Part shown: piece by piece, positions 40,361 to 49,309 of the stretch
Layout: the number at the start of each line of letters is the position of its first letter
How positions within the stretch are numbered: position 1 is the first letter of the stretch
Source: UBA4479 sp963974935
GTDB lineage: Bacteria > Pseudomonadota > Alphaproteobacteria > Rhodospirillales > Casp-alpha2
DNA: 64,000 bases
Reading direction: 5' to 3'
Assembly: GCA_963974935.1 (NCBI GenBank)
Contig: CAXBEV010000009.1
Coordinates: 62,001-126,000, forward strand
Notes under the pieces: model-generated
Told to the model about the DNA's origin: nothing
What the model saw: the letters and a program-made list of their open reading frames with translations, nothing else
Database searches by the model: none
Made by a program: the position numbers and the translations under genes

Positions 40361-41334
40361 TGGCCGGCATCCTTTAGGCGGACCCTAGGGTCCAACAGCG
40401 AATAAAAAATATCGACGATCAAGTTGATGACGACAAAAACCAAAACGATGATCATCAGGTATGCGACGATCACCGGGCGGTCCAGATTATGTAGTGAATC
40501 AATCAACAACTTGCCCATGCCCGGCCACGCGAATACGGTTTCAGTCACAACGGAAAACGCGATCAAGCTACCGAATTCAAGGCCCAACACGGTGACCACC
40601 GGGATCATGATGTTCTTCATGACGTGTACTAAAACGACGCGGGATTCTTTAAGGCCTTTGGCGCGCGCGAATTTAACATAGTCCTGCTGCATCGCTTCGC
40701 GAGTGCCAGCACGGGCCAAGCGGATCACCAGCGAAATTTTCAACAATGCCAAGTTAAGCGCCGGCAAAACCAGATGCGACAAGCCATCCAAGGTAAAGAA
40801 ACTGACATGCAGGCCCAAGACTTCAACAGTGTCTCCACGTCCGGTCGACGGCAGCCAGCCGAGCACCACGGCAAACAGCATGATCATCATCAGACCGACC
40901 CAGAACGTCGGAAGAGAAAATCCTAAAATAGATCCGGCCATGATCGTTTTCGATGATAAAGCATCCGGCCTCATCCCCGCATAAACGCCCAACGGCACGC
41001 CGAATACAATCGCCATTAAAAGCGCGCTCAGCGCCAACTCGAACGTTGCCGGCACACGCTCAATAATAAGTTTTAAAGCAGACTCGCCAAAGATGAATGA
41101 CTTGCCCAGATCGCCTTGCAGGGCGTTCTTAACGAAGTACAAATATTGTTCGTGCAGCGGGCGGTCGAGACCGAGGTCGCGAATGACTCGGGCGATTTCG
41201 GCTTGGTCAGCTTCCGGGTTGATCAACATATCGACCGGATCGCCGACGACATTGACGCCGACAAACACAATCAACGACATCACGGCGACGACGGCAATGC
41301 TCTGCAATAAACGACGAATAATAAAGACGGACAC
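40357..41334 (-). CDS. peptide-type ABC transporter permease (DppB-like)
   Basis: A 325-residue permease with six expected membrane helices. It has the family's opening (IIRRLLQSIAVVAVMSLIVFV), GDLGKSF, the GYLPSTGRG-like loop GWLPSTGRGDT, the EAA motif GTREAMQQDYVKFARAKGLKESRVVLVHVMKN and the C-terminal DPRVRL. The first gene after the solute-binding protein; a stem-loop in the 84-base gap between them may adjust the ratio of binding protein to membrane complex. Confidence 0.93.
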   Translation of the reverse strand: MSVFIIRRLLQSIAVVAVMSLIVFVGVNVVGDPVDMLINPEADQAEIARVIRDLGLDRPLHEQYLYFVKNALQGDLGKSFIFGESALKLIIERVPATFELALSALLMAIVFGVPLGVYAGMRPDALSSKTIMAGSILGFSLPTFWVGLMMIMLFAVVLGWLPSTGRGDTVEVLGLHVSFFTLDGLSHLVLPALNLALLKISLVIRLARAGTREAMQQDYVKFARAKGLKESRVVLVHVMKNIMIPVVTVLGLEFGSLIAFSVVTETVFAWPGMGKLLIDSLHNLDRPVIVAYLMIIVLVFVVINLIVDIFYSLLDPRVRLKDAGQ

Positions 41335-41360
41335 GTGGGCGGTCTCCCCTGGTCACGCAG

Positions 41361-41388
41361 GGCCGAGACGGCGGATACCGCCTCGGCC
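41361..41388 (-). other. intra-operon stem-loop between the binding-protein and permease genes
   Basis: GGCCG-A...GGCGG at 41361-41374 pairs with CCGCC-T-CGGCC at 41378-41388, with a three-base loop and one three-base bulge. No T-run follows on the minus strand. Such hairpins after solute-binding protein genes commonly protect the upstream mRNA, so that binding protein is made in excess over the permeases. Confidence 0.55.
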
Positions 41389-41418
41389 TTTCGCGTGCGT
41401 GCAGTCAGTGGATAGCGA

Positions 41419-43008
41419 TTACTGGCTAACCACGCCCATTGCGTAGGTGCGCTCATCCGTGCGGGCGATGTACTTGAGGCCTTTTTTCGCAGCCCACGTG
41501 TTCACCTGATAGTGCAACGGAATAATGCCCTGATCTTCGCCGATACCGATGTCGGTCGCTTTAGCGAGCAGTGCCGCGCGCTTGGTATCGTCAACGGTGG
41601 CCAACGCTTCGTCCAAGACCGCATCCATTTTCGGATTGGAATGACGGCCACGGTTGGAAGCGCCCATGCCTTTGTCTTTGTTGTAAGTCGCAAGCAGCGA
41701 CTTCAGCGGTGACGAGGCTTCACCCGTACCGGAACCCCAACCGACCAGCACCAAGCTGAACTCAGGCTGCCCGTCCGGGCTACCCTTGGAGGCCCGCTTG
41801 AAGAACACCGACTTGGTCATGGTTTCAACCGACGTGTCGATACCGGCGCGCGAGAACATCTGCGCGACGCCTTCAAGGATTTTCGCATCGTTGATGTAGC
41901 GGTCGTTCGGGCCGTGCACCTTCATTTTGAAACCATCCGGATAGCCTGCTTCGGCCATCAGCTTTTTGGCACCTTCGACGTCATATTCTTCCGGCTTCAG
42001 GTTCGGCGATACACCAAAGAAGCCTTCAGGCAGCAACTGCCCTGCTTTAATGGCCACGCCTTCCATCACCCGATCAACGATCAAGTCGCGGCTGATCGCC
42101 ATCGACAGCGCTTTGCGGACACGTGGGTCCAAAAGCGGGTTTTTGATCTTGGAGCCGTCTTTGGCGGTGATGTGCGGGCTGTCTTCACGGAACTGGTCCA
42201 TGTGCAGATATATGATCCGGTTGGAAATGCCCTGGCTAAGCGACAGATCAGGCTCTTTTTCCAAACGCGAGATATCCGTGGTCGGCACGTTGTCGATAAA
42301 ATCGACGTCACCGGCCAACAGTGCTGCAACCCGGGACGGACCCGACTTGATCGGCTTGAAGGTCACCTTCTGCCATTCCGGCTTGTCGCCGAAGTAGCTT
42401 TCATTGCGCTCAAGCACAATGCGGTCACCCGGCACCCATTCTACGAACTTATAAGGGCCGGTGCCGGCAGCGGCTTTACCGGAATTGAAATCTTCGGTAG
42501 CTGCTTTTTCGGCACCGTCCGAGATGATGTGGATCGTCGACACGTCGACTGCCATCAACGGGTATGGCGTCGCGGTTTTGATCTGGATCGTGTAATCATC
42601 GACCTTCGAGAACGTCTTGCCCTTCAGGTACGTGCCAAAGCTGGACGGCGAGTTCGGCACGTTCGGTGCGCGCGCCACGGTGGCCATCACGTCGTCGGCG
42701 TTGAAGTCCGAACCGTCATGAAATTTAACGCCTTCGCGCAGCTTGAATTCCCACGTCAGGTCATCGACCGGCTTCCAAGACACGGCCAAACCCGGTGTCA
42801 GGTTTTGCTTTTCGTCCTGTTCGATCAAGCGCGAAAAAATGTGCGCGGCCATCGAGTTGTTGGGGGTCAGATTGTGGTAGTGCGGATCAATCGATGACGG
42901 CTCGGAGCCGTAACCGATCGTCAGATCCTTGGCGGCGGCAGCGGTCGTGAGGCCCGCCGACAAAAGCACGGCCATCGCACCGGCTGTGATTGCTTTACGT
43001 ATATACAT
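41419..43008 (-). CDS. extracellular solute-binding protein, family 5 (peptide-type)
   Basis: A 529-residue periplasmic binding protein with a signal peptide (ITAGAMAVLLSAGLTTAAAA) and the family 5 pattern: LTIGYGSEPSSIDPHY, RLIEQDEKQNLTPGLAVSWKPVDDLTWEFKLREGVKFHDGSDFNADDV, the GTGPYKFVEWVPGDRIVLERNE block and, near the end, GIIPLHYQVNTWA. Length and motifs are normal. It is the first gene of the ABC operon, with AGGGAGA ahead of the ATG. The ligand (peptide, opine, nickel or other) cannot be told from the sequence; the divergent aspartoacylase-type gene may hint at an N-acyl amino acid or similar compound. Confidence 0.93.
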   Translation of the reverse strand: MYIRKAITAGAMAVLLSAGLTTAAAAKDLTIGYGSEPSSIDPHYHNLTPNNSMAAHIFSRLIEQDEKQNLTPGLAVSWKPVDDLTWEFKLREGVKFHDGSDFNADDVMATVARAPNVPNSPSSFGTYLKGKTFSKVDDYTIQIKTATPYPLMAVDVSTIHIISDGAEKAATEDFNSGKAAAGTGPYKFVEWVPGDRIVLERNESYFGDKPEWQKVTFKPIKSGPSRVAALLAGDVDFIDNVPTTDISRLEKEPDLSLSQGISNRIIYLHMDQFREDSPHITAKDGSKIKNPLLDPRVRKALSMAISRDLIVDRVMEGVAIKAGQLLPEGFFGVSPNLKPEEYDVEGAKKLMAEAGYPDGFKMKVHGPNDRYINDAKILEGVAQMFSRAGIDTSVETMTKSVFFKRASKGSPDGQPEFSLVLVGWGSGTGEASSPLKSLLATYNKDKGMGASNRGRHSNPKMDAVLDEALATVDDTKRAALLAKATDIGIGEDQGIIPLHYQVNTWAAKKGLKYIARTDERTYAMGVVSQ

Positions 43009-43079
43009 TTATCGTCTCCCTGAGGGACCCGTCGCTTTCAACCAGCGATCTCGGTCCAGTAAATTTCCGCATGTTGCGG

Positions 43080-43094
43080 CATCCAGCCTGGATG
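43080..43094. promoter_or_regulatory. perfect inverted repeat, possible operator
   Basis: CATCCAG-C-CTGGATG is a perfect 7-base inverted repeat with a one-base spacer, about 72 bases upstream of the binding-protein start and 122 upstream of the aspartoacylase start, in the divergent intergenic region. It could be an operator shared by both transcripts. No known regulator motif is recognised. Confidence 0.4.
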
Positions 43095-43215
43095 ATGTCA
43101 TGAACAGAAAAAATGGCAAATACTCTTCGACAGATTCCGCAATTTATTCGCAAGCGCGTTGATCGGCGACGAAATCGGGGGTACTCACAGAGATCATTTA
43201 TTCGGAGTAACTGCC

Positions 43216-44178
43216 GTGAGCCAACCCGTCCACAACGAATACGCCGTCGACCTGAGTCCACCCGACATATCACCGTATCGCAAAGGCAATACGGGCATCG
43301 AATATGTCACCACGTTTGAGGCCGCGCTTCCCGGCCCCCACGTTATGGTGAGTGCCGTAGTCCATGGCAACGAGTTGTGCGGCGCCATCGCGCTGGATTA
43401 TTTTTTTAAGACCGGCCTACGGCCGAAACGCGGCAAGCTGACGCTGGCGTTTTGCAATGTCGATGCGTTTTTAAGCTTTGATCCCGCCAATCCGACCACG
43501 TCACGGTTTCTCGACGAAGACTTCAACCGGGTATGGGACGAAGACGTGCTGGACGGCCCACGGCAATCCCGCGAGCTAACGCGTGCTCGCACGTTACGCC
43601 CAATCATCGCCGACGCCGATTTATTGCTGGATATCCATTCCATGCAGCAAAAAACCGAAGCGTTGGTGCTGTCGGGCCCGCTCGCCAAAGGGCGCGCCTT
43701 GGCCAAGGGCGTCGGCGTGCCGCGCATGGTGGTGTCCGATCACGGCCATGCGGCGGGCAAGCGAATGCGGGATTATGTCGATTTCATCAATCCGGACAGC
43801 GACAAGAATTCCCTGCTGGTCGAATGCGGCCAGCACTGGGAAGTCGCAAGCGAGCGTGTGGCGAAAGAATCCCTATTCCGCTTTTTGGTGCATACTGGTG
43901 CGCTCAGCACAGAAGATGCGGCCCCACATTTGGGCCCGACCCCGCCCGAACAACAATTCATCGAAGTCTCCGGCCCGGTCACCATTCATTCCGACAATTT
44001 CCGGTTTGCCGAAGCATACACAGGCTTTGAAGTCATCGCGCATGCCGGCACCGTGATCGGCTATGACGGCGACGACGAGGTGAAAACACCTTATGACAAC
44101 TGCGTGCTGATCATGCCGTCCCGCCGATTGGGCGCAGGCGGCACCGCAGTTCGCCTTGGACGATTTATCGACGCCTAA
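43216..44178 (+). CDS. succinylglutamate desuccinylase / aspartoacylase-family zinc hydrolase
   Basis: A 320-residue M14-like amidohydrolase. The zinc site is visible: His and Glu in VHGNELCG, and a distal His in LLDIHSMQQ; DFNRVW with Arg (substrate carboxylate binding) is present, and the C-terminal beta domain includes FIEVSGPVTIHSDNFRF. Family members remove acyl groups from amino acids. The GTG at 43216 has GGAG eight bases upstream; a TTG 19 codons earlier is less likely. It is divergent from the peptide-type ABC importer, a common arrangement for uptake and processing of the same compound, though this remains inference. Confidence 0.85.
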   Translation: MSQPVHNEYAVDLSPPDISPYRKGNTGIEYVTTFEAALPGPHVMVSAVVHGNELCGAIALDYFFKTGLRPKRGKLTLAFCNVDAFLSFDPANPTTSRFLDEDFNRVWDEDVLDGPRQSRELTRARTLRPIIADADLLLDIHSMQQKTEALVLSGPLAKGRALAKGVGVPRMVVSDHGHAAGKRMRDYVDFINPDSDKNSLLVECGQHWEVASERVAKESLFRFLVHTGALSTEDAAPHLGPTPPEQQFIEVSGPVTIHSDNFRFAEAYTGFEVIAHAGTVIGYDGDDEVKTPYDNCVLIMPSRRLGAGGTAVRLGRFIDA

Positions 44179-44257
44179 AACCAGCTGAGCATAATCCCGG
44201 GATTGGCAATCCCAGTCCCGCGCCTATATCATGCGTCACGTTTAAACGGAGGATGCC

Positions 44258-44437
44258 ATGGACGACGAAACCATCGAAGTCGAAACGATGACAATCGCAT
44301 GTGACGGGGGCTCTGGTGCGCTCGGCCATCCGAACGTCTATTTGCATCTGGATGACGAAACGTTAGACGCGGTCTGTCCGTATTGTTCGAAACGGTTTGT
44401 GTTGAAAGAAGGCGCCGACGTCGCGCATAGCCATTGA
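44258..44437 (+). CDS. CHCC-type zinc-finger protein (59 residues)
   Basis: A very small acidic protein. It carries the conserved pattern ACDGG..GALGHPNVYLHLDDET....CPYCSKRFVL, with the Cys-His-Cys-Cys zinc ligands of the CHCC (NDUFS6-like) zinc-finger family, which is found as a stand-alone protein in alphaproteobacteria. Homologues in mitochondria are a subunit of respiratory complex I; for the bacterial stand-alone proteins a role is not established. GGAGG lies five bases before the ATG, a very good ribosome binding site. It is followed 28 bases later by polA on the same strand. Confidence 0.85.
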   Translation: MDDETIEVETMTIACDGGSGALGHPNVYLHLDDETLDAVCPYCSKRFVLKEGADVAHSH

Positions 44438-44465
44438 TGATGCCCTTTAAGCGGCAAATAAATTC

Positions 44466-47279
44466 ATGAGCATCCCCGAGTCGCCACCAGACCGCGAGCA
44501 CGTTTTCCTGATCGACGGCTCGGGTGTGATCTTCCGGGCGTATTTTGCCGGCATGGGCCAGCGCGGACGGCAAATGACCCGGTCCGACGGCACTCCGACC
44601 AATGCCGTGTATATTTACACCCGCATTTTGCTGAAGTTGATCGAAGATACCGAGGCCGACTACGTCGCCGTGATCTTCGACAAAGCGCGCAAAACCTTTC
44701 GCAACGACATTTATCCAGAATACAAAGCGCACCGCCCCGATGCGCCCGAGGACCTGGTCCCACAATTCGCATTGGTGCGCGAAGCGACCGAAGCGATGGG
44801 CATCCCGGGGATCGAAATGGCCAATTATGAAGCCGACGATCTGATCGCGACCTACGCCAAGCAGGCCGCCGCCGAAGGCATGGACGTTACCATCGTGACT
44901 GCCGACAAAGACCTGATGCAATTGGTCGACGAGCGCATCTCGATCTGGGACGGGGTCAAAGATCGCACCATTCGTGAAGCCGAAGTGATCGAGAAGTTCG
45001 GCGTCAGCCCAAACCGGGTGATCGATGTTCAAGCGCTTGCCGGCGACAGCACCGACAACGTGCCGGGGGTCCAAGGCATCGGCATCAAGACAGCGGCGGA
45101 ATTGATCAATATCTATGGCGACCTAGACACGCTGTTGGCGCGCGCCGAGGAAATCAAGCAGCCGAAACGCCGCGAACGCCTGATTGAACAAGCCGATATG
45201 GCGCGCATTTCCCGTGAACTCGTGACGTTGAAGGTCGACGTCCCGCTTGAGACCCCGCTCAGCGACTTTAAAAAGAAGGCCCCCGACCCGGAAAAACTGC
45301 TCGCCTTTTTGCAGGCGCAGGAATTCAAGACCCTGGTTGCTTCAATCTCGTCGAAGCACGGCATCGTCGCGCCAACATCAGCGAACAATGATGGCGCCCC
45401 CGAAGCCGCACCTGAGACAAATGACTACACCCTCGTGCAGTCGATGCAGGACCTGACGACCTGGATCGACGCAGCAACGAAAACCGGCATCGTCGCGGTC
45501 GACACCGAAACCGATGCGCTCGACAGCATGCGCGCAGGCTTGGTCGGCGTGTCGCTGTGCATTACGCCCGGCAAGGCCTGCTATATTCCGCTCGGCCACG
45601 TCGGCGGCGGTGCGCAGGGCTCATTCGATTTGGGCGATGCAAACGACAAAGACAGCGCCGGCGGCGATACCCCGCCGCAGATTCCGCTCAAAGACGCGGT
45701 CGTGGCCTTAAAGCCGATGCTTGAAGACCCGAGCGTGCTCAAGGTCGGCCAGAACATCAAATACGATTTGCAGGTGCTGGCGCGCTACGGCGTCAACGTC
45801 GCGCCCATCGATGATACTATGCTGTTGTCGTATGTGCTTGATGGCGGCCTACACCGCCATAACATGGACGACTTGGCGGACCTGCATCTGGGCGTCAAAA
45901 CGATCAAATTCAAAGACGTCGTCGGCAGCGGCAAAAACCAGCTCAGCTTCGCGCAAGTCCCGCTCGATCAAGCCTGCCCCTACGCCGCCGAAGATGCAGA
46001 CATTACCTTGCGCCTGCATCGCGTGTTCAAGCCGCGCTTGGTCAAAGACCATATGGTCACGGTCTATGAGCGTCTGGAGCGCCCGCTGGTGCATATCTTG
46101 GACGAGATGGAGCGCACCGGGATCAAGGTTGATGCCAAAAAGCTCAAAGAATTTTCCGTCGATTTCGAAAAGCGCATGGCCGAGTTCGAAGCCAAAGCGC
46201 ACGAACTGGCCGGACACGAATTCAACATCGGCTCGCCGAAACAATTGGGCGAAGTGCTGTTCGACGAAATGTCGCTACAAGGCGGCAAGAAAGGTAAAAC
46301 CGGTGCGTATTCCACCGGTGCCGAGGTGCTCGAAGAGCTTGCCACGCAGGGCCATGACCTGCCGCAAGTCGTGCTGGATTGGCGGCAACTGCAAAAACTG
46401 AAAAGCACCTATACGGATGCCTTGATCGAAGACATCAATCCCGACACCGGACGCGTGCACACATCGTACAGTCAGGCCGTAACATCCACCGGTCGGCTGT
46501 CGTCAAATGATCCGAATCTGCAAAACATTCCGATCCGTACTGAGGAAGGCCGCAAAATTCGCCAAGCCTTCATCGCCGATCAGGGCAACATCTTGATGTC
46601 TGCCGACTATTCGCAGATCGAGTTGCGCCTGCTCGCCCACGTCGCCGAGATCGACGCATTGATCGAAGCGTTTCATAACGGCCAAGACATCCACGCGATC
46701 ACCGCAAGCCAGGTTTTCGACGTCCCGATTGAAGGCATGGACCCGATGATTCGCCGACAGGCCAAAGCCATCAACTTCGGTATCATTTATGGTATTTCCG
46801 GTTTCGGTCTTGCGCGACAGTTGGGGATCGGGCGCGGCGATGCACAACGCTACATTGATGCGTACTTCGAACGCTATCCCGGCATCAAAGCCTATATGGA
46901 CCGCACCAAAGAAGAAGCCCATACGCATGGCTTCGTGATGACCCCGTTCGGTCGTAAATGCCATGTGCGCGGCATCAAAGAAAAGAACCAAGCAATCCGC
47001 GCCGGTGCCGAGCGCGCCGCGATCAATGCCCCGATTCAAGGCGGCGCCGCCGACATCATCAAGCGCGCCATGGCGATGCTGCCGGACGCCCTCGAAGACG
47101 CCGGCCTAAAAGCCAAAATGCTGTTGCAGGTCCACGATGAGCTCATCTTCGAAGTCCCAAAGGGCGAGATCGATAAAACCCGCGCCCTGGTCAAAGACGC
47201 CATGGAAAGCGCCGCGACCCTCAACGTGCCGCTCGAAGTCGATATCGGCACGGGTAATAATTGGGACGAGGCACACTAA
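44466..47279 (+). CDS. polA: DNA polymerase I
   Basis: PolA, 937 residues, for Okazaki fragment maturation and repair. Three domains: the 5' nuclease (LIDGSGVIFRAYFAG, FDKARKTFRNDIYPEYKAHR, YEADDLIATYA, GDSTDNVPGVQGIGIKTA), the 3'-5' exonuclease domain with the DTE motif at 346-348, and the polymerase domain (STGRLSSNDPNLQNIP, motif A SADYSQIELR around Asp714, motif B RRQAKAINFGIIYG, motif C LQVHDELIFEV). The proofreading residues appear to be kept. A Gly/Asp-rich insertion (about 378-402) in the exonuclease domain is not usual but is likely a surface loop. Ends before a cluster of palindromic repeats. Confidence 0.96.
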   Translation: MSIPESPPDREHVFLIDGSGVIFRAYFAGMGQRGRQMTRSDGTPTNAVYIYTRILLKLIEDTEADYVAVIFDKARKTFRNDIYPEYKAHRPDAPEDLVPQFALVREATEAMGIPGIEMANYEADDLIATYAKQAAAEGMDVTIVTADKDLMQLVDERISIWDGVKDRTIREAEVIEKFGVSPNRVIDVQALAGDSTDNVPGVQGIGIKTAAELINIYGDLDTLLARAEEIKQPKRRERLIEQADMARISRELVTLKVDVPLETPLSDFKKKAPDPEKLLAFLQAQEFKTLVASISSKHGIVAPTSANNDGAPEAAPETNDYTLVQSMQDLTTWIDAATKTGIVAVDTETDALDSMRAGLVGVSLCITPGKACYIPLGHVGGGAQGSFDLGDANDKDSAGGDTPPQIPLKDAVVALKPMLEDPSVLKVGQNIKYDLQVLARYGVNVAPIDDTMLLSYVLDGGLHRHNMDDLADLHLGVKTIKFKDVVGSGKNQLSFAQVPLDQACPYAAEDADITLRLHRVFKPRLVKDHMVTVYERLERPLVHILDEMERTGIKVDAKKLKEFSVDFEKRMAEFEAKAHELAGHEFNIGSPKQLGEVLFDEMSLQGGKKGKTGAYSTGAEVLEELATQGHDLPQVVLDWRQLQKLKSTYTDALIEDINPDTGRVHTSYSQAVTSTGRLSSNDPNLQNIPIRTEEGRKIRQAFIADQGNILMSADYSQIELRLLAHVAEIDALIEAFHNGQDIHAITASQVFDVPIEGMDPMIRRQAKAINFGIIYGISGFGLARQLGIGRGDAQRYIDAYFERYPGIKAYMDRTKEEAHTHGFVMTPFGRKCHVRGIKEKNQAIRAGAERAAINAPIQGGAADIIKRAMAMLPDALEDAGLKAKMLLQVHDELIFEVPKGEIDKTRALVKDAMESAATLNVPLEVDIGTGNNWDEAH

Positions 47280-47303
47280 AGCATACTCAAACATTTTGGG
47301 GAG

Positions 47304-47332
47304 ATCCCGGGTCTCGCAAGCGTGCCCGGGAT
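47304..47332 (+). terminator. hairpin after polA, possible terminator
   Basis: ATCCCGGG (47304-47311) pairs perfectly with CCCGGGAT (47325-47332) and is followed, seven bases later, by a run of T (47341-47345). It starts 24 bases after the polA stop. The spacing of the T-run makes it a weak intrinsic terminator, and it may be part of a repeat element. Confidence 0.45.
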
Positions 47333-47372
47333 GACGAGTATTTTTCCGGCTGCGGCCCCTAACCCACGCGTC

Positions 47373-47393
47373 ATCCTGAACTTGATTCAGGAT
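47373..47393. repeat. dispersed palindromic repeat unit
   Basis: ATCCTGAA-CTTGA-TTCAGGAT is a perfect 8-base stem. This sequence, embedded in GTCATCCTGAACTTGATTCAGGATC, is of a kind scattered through many alphaproteobacterial genomes between genes, as I recall; genome copies cannot be counted from one window. Confidence 0.6.
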
Positions 47394-47447
47394 CGATCCC
47401 AGATCATACACACCGAGTGCGCGCTAAAAACACGCCCCCTCACCTAA

Positions 47448-47473
47448 CCTCTCCCCCCATGCCGGGGGAGAGG
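47448..47473. repeat. GC-rich palindrome, msrQ 3' side
   Basis: CCTCTCCCCC (47448-47457) pairs perfectly with GGGGGAGAGG (47464-47473), with a six-base loop, and ends three bases before the msrQ stop codon. On the minus strand it could terminate the msrPQ transcript. It resembles the CTCTCCCCC-type repeats dispersed in alphaproteobacterial genomes. Confidence 0.6.
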
Positions 47474-47475
47474 GA

Positions 47476-48159
47476 CTAGGCGCTGAGCTTGCGTTTGAGC
47501 GGCGTGATCAAGCGGGTCAGCATCAAGCCGACGAAGACGGCGGCATAAATGATCGGCTCGGTCTGGATGCCTTTACGCATCATGAAAAAATGTAGGCACG
47601 CGGCCAGGCCTGCGAGATAAACCAGCTTGTGCAGGCGGTTCCAACTCTTGCCGCCGATGCGTTTCATCCAACCCTTAGTCGACGTCACCGCGAGCGGGAT
47701 CAGACTGAGCAGCCCGACCATGCCGACGGTGATGTACCAGCGCCGGATGATGTCTTCCCAGATTGCCTGCCAGTTAAAAAATTGGTCGAGCACCACATAG
47801 CTGCTAACGTGCAGAAATACATAGAAAAACGCGAACAAGCCGATCAGCCGACGCAGACGAATAACCTGCTTCCATCCGGCCAATATCTTGACGGGTGTCA
47901 CGGTAAGCGAAACCAGCAAAATCCGCAGCGCCCAATCGCCGAGGTAACGATTAATATACTCAATCGGGTTCGCGGTCAGACCGCGGCCACCGAAAAAGAA
48001 CGCATCCGCCACCAGCCAGCCGAGCCATGCCAGAGGTGCCAGGCACAACACCCACACCATCGGCTTGACGATCCACGTGATCGGATCGCGGCGCCTGACT
48101 TTTGCCTTCGGTGCAGCCGCACGTTCTACGCCAGCGTCCATGGTCAGCGTGTCGTTCAT
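47476..48159 (-). CDS. msrQ: MsrQ, heme-containing membrane subunit of the MsrPQ methionine sulfoxide reductase
   Basis: A 227-residue integral membrane protein of the ferric-reductase-like transmembrane family. It has five to six hydrophobic helices and histidines within helices (FFYVFLHVSSY, RLHKLVYLAGLAACLHFFMM) that are probable heme ligands. MsrQ passes electrons from the quinone pool or a flavin reductase to the periplasmic MsrP, which repairs oxidised methionines in envelope proteins. It starts ten bases after the msrP stop, so the pair is an operon. Confidence 0.93.
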   Translation of the reverse strand: MNDTLTMDAGVERAAAPKAKVRRRDPITWIVKPMVWVLCLAPLAWLGWLVADAFFFGGRGLTANPIEYINRYLGDWALRILLVSLTVTPVKILAGWKQVIRLRRLIGLFAFFYVFLHVSSYVVLDQFFNWQAIWEDIIRRWYITVGMVGLLSLIPLAVTSTKGWMKRIGGKSWNRLHKLVYLAGLAACLHFFMMRKGIQTEPIIYAAVFVGLMLTRLITPLKRKLSA

Positions 48160-48169
48160 CGATTCCCGC

Positions 48170-49135
48170 TCAGAACCACTTTTTCATATCCATGTCTTTA
48201 TACAGATGCGCGACCTCTTCTTCATAGCCATTGAACATCAAAGTATCGCGCTTGAACAATTCGCCGATCCGGCGTTCTGTCGCCTGCGACCAGCGAGGAT
48301 GGCGGACGCGCGGATTGACGTTTGAGAAGAAGCCGTATTCACGCGCCGACGCGTCGTTCCAACTGGTTGGCGGCATCGACTTTTGAAACTTGATTTTGAC
48401 GATGGACTTGATCGATTTGAAGCCGTACTTCCACGGCACCACAAGGCGCACCGGGGCGCCGTTCTGGTTCGGCATCACTTCACCGTAAAGACCGACCGCA
48501 AGCAACGGCAACGGGTGCATCGCTTCATCAATACGCAGGCCCTCTTTATAGGGCCAATTCAGCACCGCCTGACGTTGACCCGGCATACGTTCCGGATCGA
48601 ACAGGGTTTCGAAATAGACGTAGCGCGCATCTTCGGTCGGCTCGAAACGCTTCAGCACATCGGCCAGCGAAACGCCGACCCACGGCACCACCATCGACCA
48701 AGCTTCGACGCAGCGCATCCGATAGACCCGCTCTTCCAAGGCATGTGGCTTGATCAAGTCTTCGAAGGAAATCTTACCGGGCTTTGCGCAAGCGCCTTCA
48801 ACGGAAATTTCCCAAGGCGTCGGCTTGAAATCCTGCGCGTTCTCGTATGGGTCGCGCTTGCCGGTGCCGAATTCGTAAAAGTTGTTGTACCCGGTAACGT
48901 CTTCATAATCGTTGATTTTATCATTTTCCGGCAAATTCGTTTCAGACCATTTGGTCTTTTGAATGCCAGAAAGCGGCGTGCGGGCCGCCAACGCCGGCAG
49001 CGCGAAGGAACTTGCCGCCAGCCCGGCCCCTGCGACTGCGGCGGTGCGCAAGAATGCGCGGCGGTTCTCGAACACGGATTTCGGCGTGATTTCCGAGGAT
49101 GAAACGTCCGAAGCTTTCGGTGACTTAATCAGCAT
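48170..49135 (-). CDS. msrP: MsrP, periplasmic molybdopterin methionine sulfoxide reductase
   Basis: Catalytic subunit of MsrPQ (formerly YedY), a molybdenum cofactor enzyme. The 321-residue protein has a twin-arginine signal (Arg25-Arg26 in RRAFLRTA, then a hydrophobic stretch ending PALAA), GYNNFYEFGTGK, the molybdenum-ligand Cys142 in RMRCVEAWSM, and the C-terminal WKYGFKSIKSIVKI and FFSNVNPRVRHPRWSQATER segments. The frame is open 22 codons further upstream, but AAGGGA seven bases before the ATG at 49135 decides the start. Exported already folded by Tat, then reduced by MsrQ. Confidence 0.95.
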   Translation of the reverse strand: MLIKSPKASDVSSSEITPKSVFENRRAFLRTAAVAGAGLAASSFALPALAARTPLSGIQKTKWSETNLPENDKINDYEDVTGYNNFYEFGTGKRDPYENAQDFKPTPWEISVEGACAKPGKISFEDLIKPHALEERVYRMRCVEAWSMVVPWVGVSLADVLKRFEPTEDARYVYFETLFDPERMPGQRQAVLNWPYKEGLRIDEAMHPLPLLAVGLYGEVMPNQNGAPVRLVVPWKYGFKSIKSIVKIKFQKSMPPTSWNDASAREYGFFSNVNPRVRHPRWSQATERRIGELFKRDTLMFNGYEEEVAHLYKDMDMKKWF

Positions 49136-49309
49136 TTCAAGTTCCCTTTTCGGCCCGTAGCACCGCGATCCAAAATTTCCGGGTGCCTCGGTGGTTGCCA
49201 TTGATGCCTTTGATAGCGTATTCCGGGGTTAAAGGGCCACTAACGCTTGATCACTTTTTCGAAAGCTCCCGGTTACCGACCTTAAAAAAGTGCCCACAAA
49301 GGTTTTGGC

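Noticed and set aside
41914..42897. 327-codon open frame on the plus strand
   Set aside because: Opposite the solute-binding protein gene; His/Arg/Phe-rich composition of a reverse-strand shadow.
44229..45074. 281-codon open frame on the minus strand
   Set aside because: Opposite the zinc-finger gene and the 5' nuclease domain of polA.
47304..47473. Possible CRISPR or tandem repeat array
   Set aside because: The three palindromes differ from each other and have no regular spacing or spacers.
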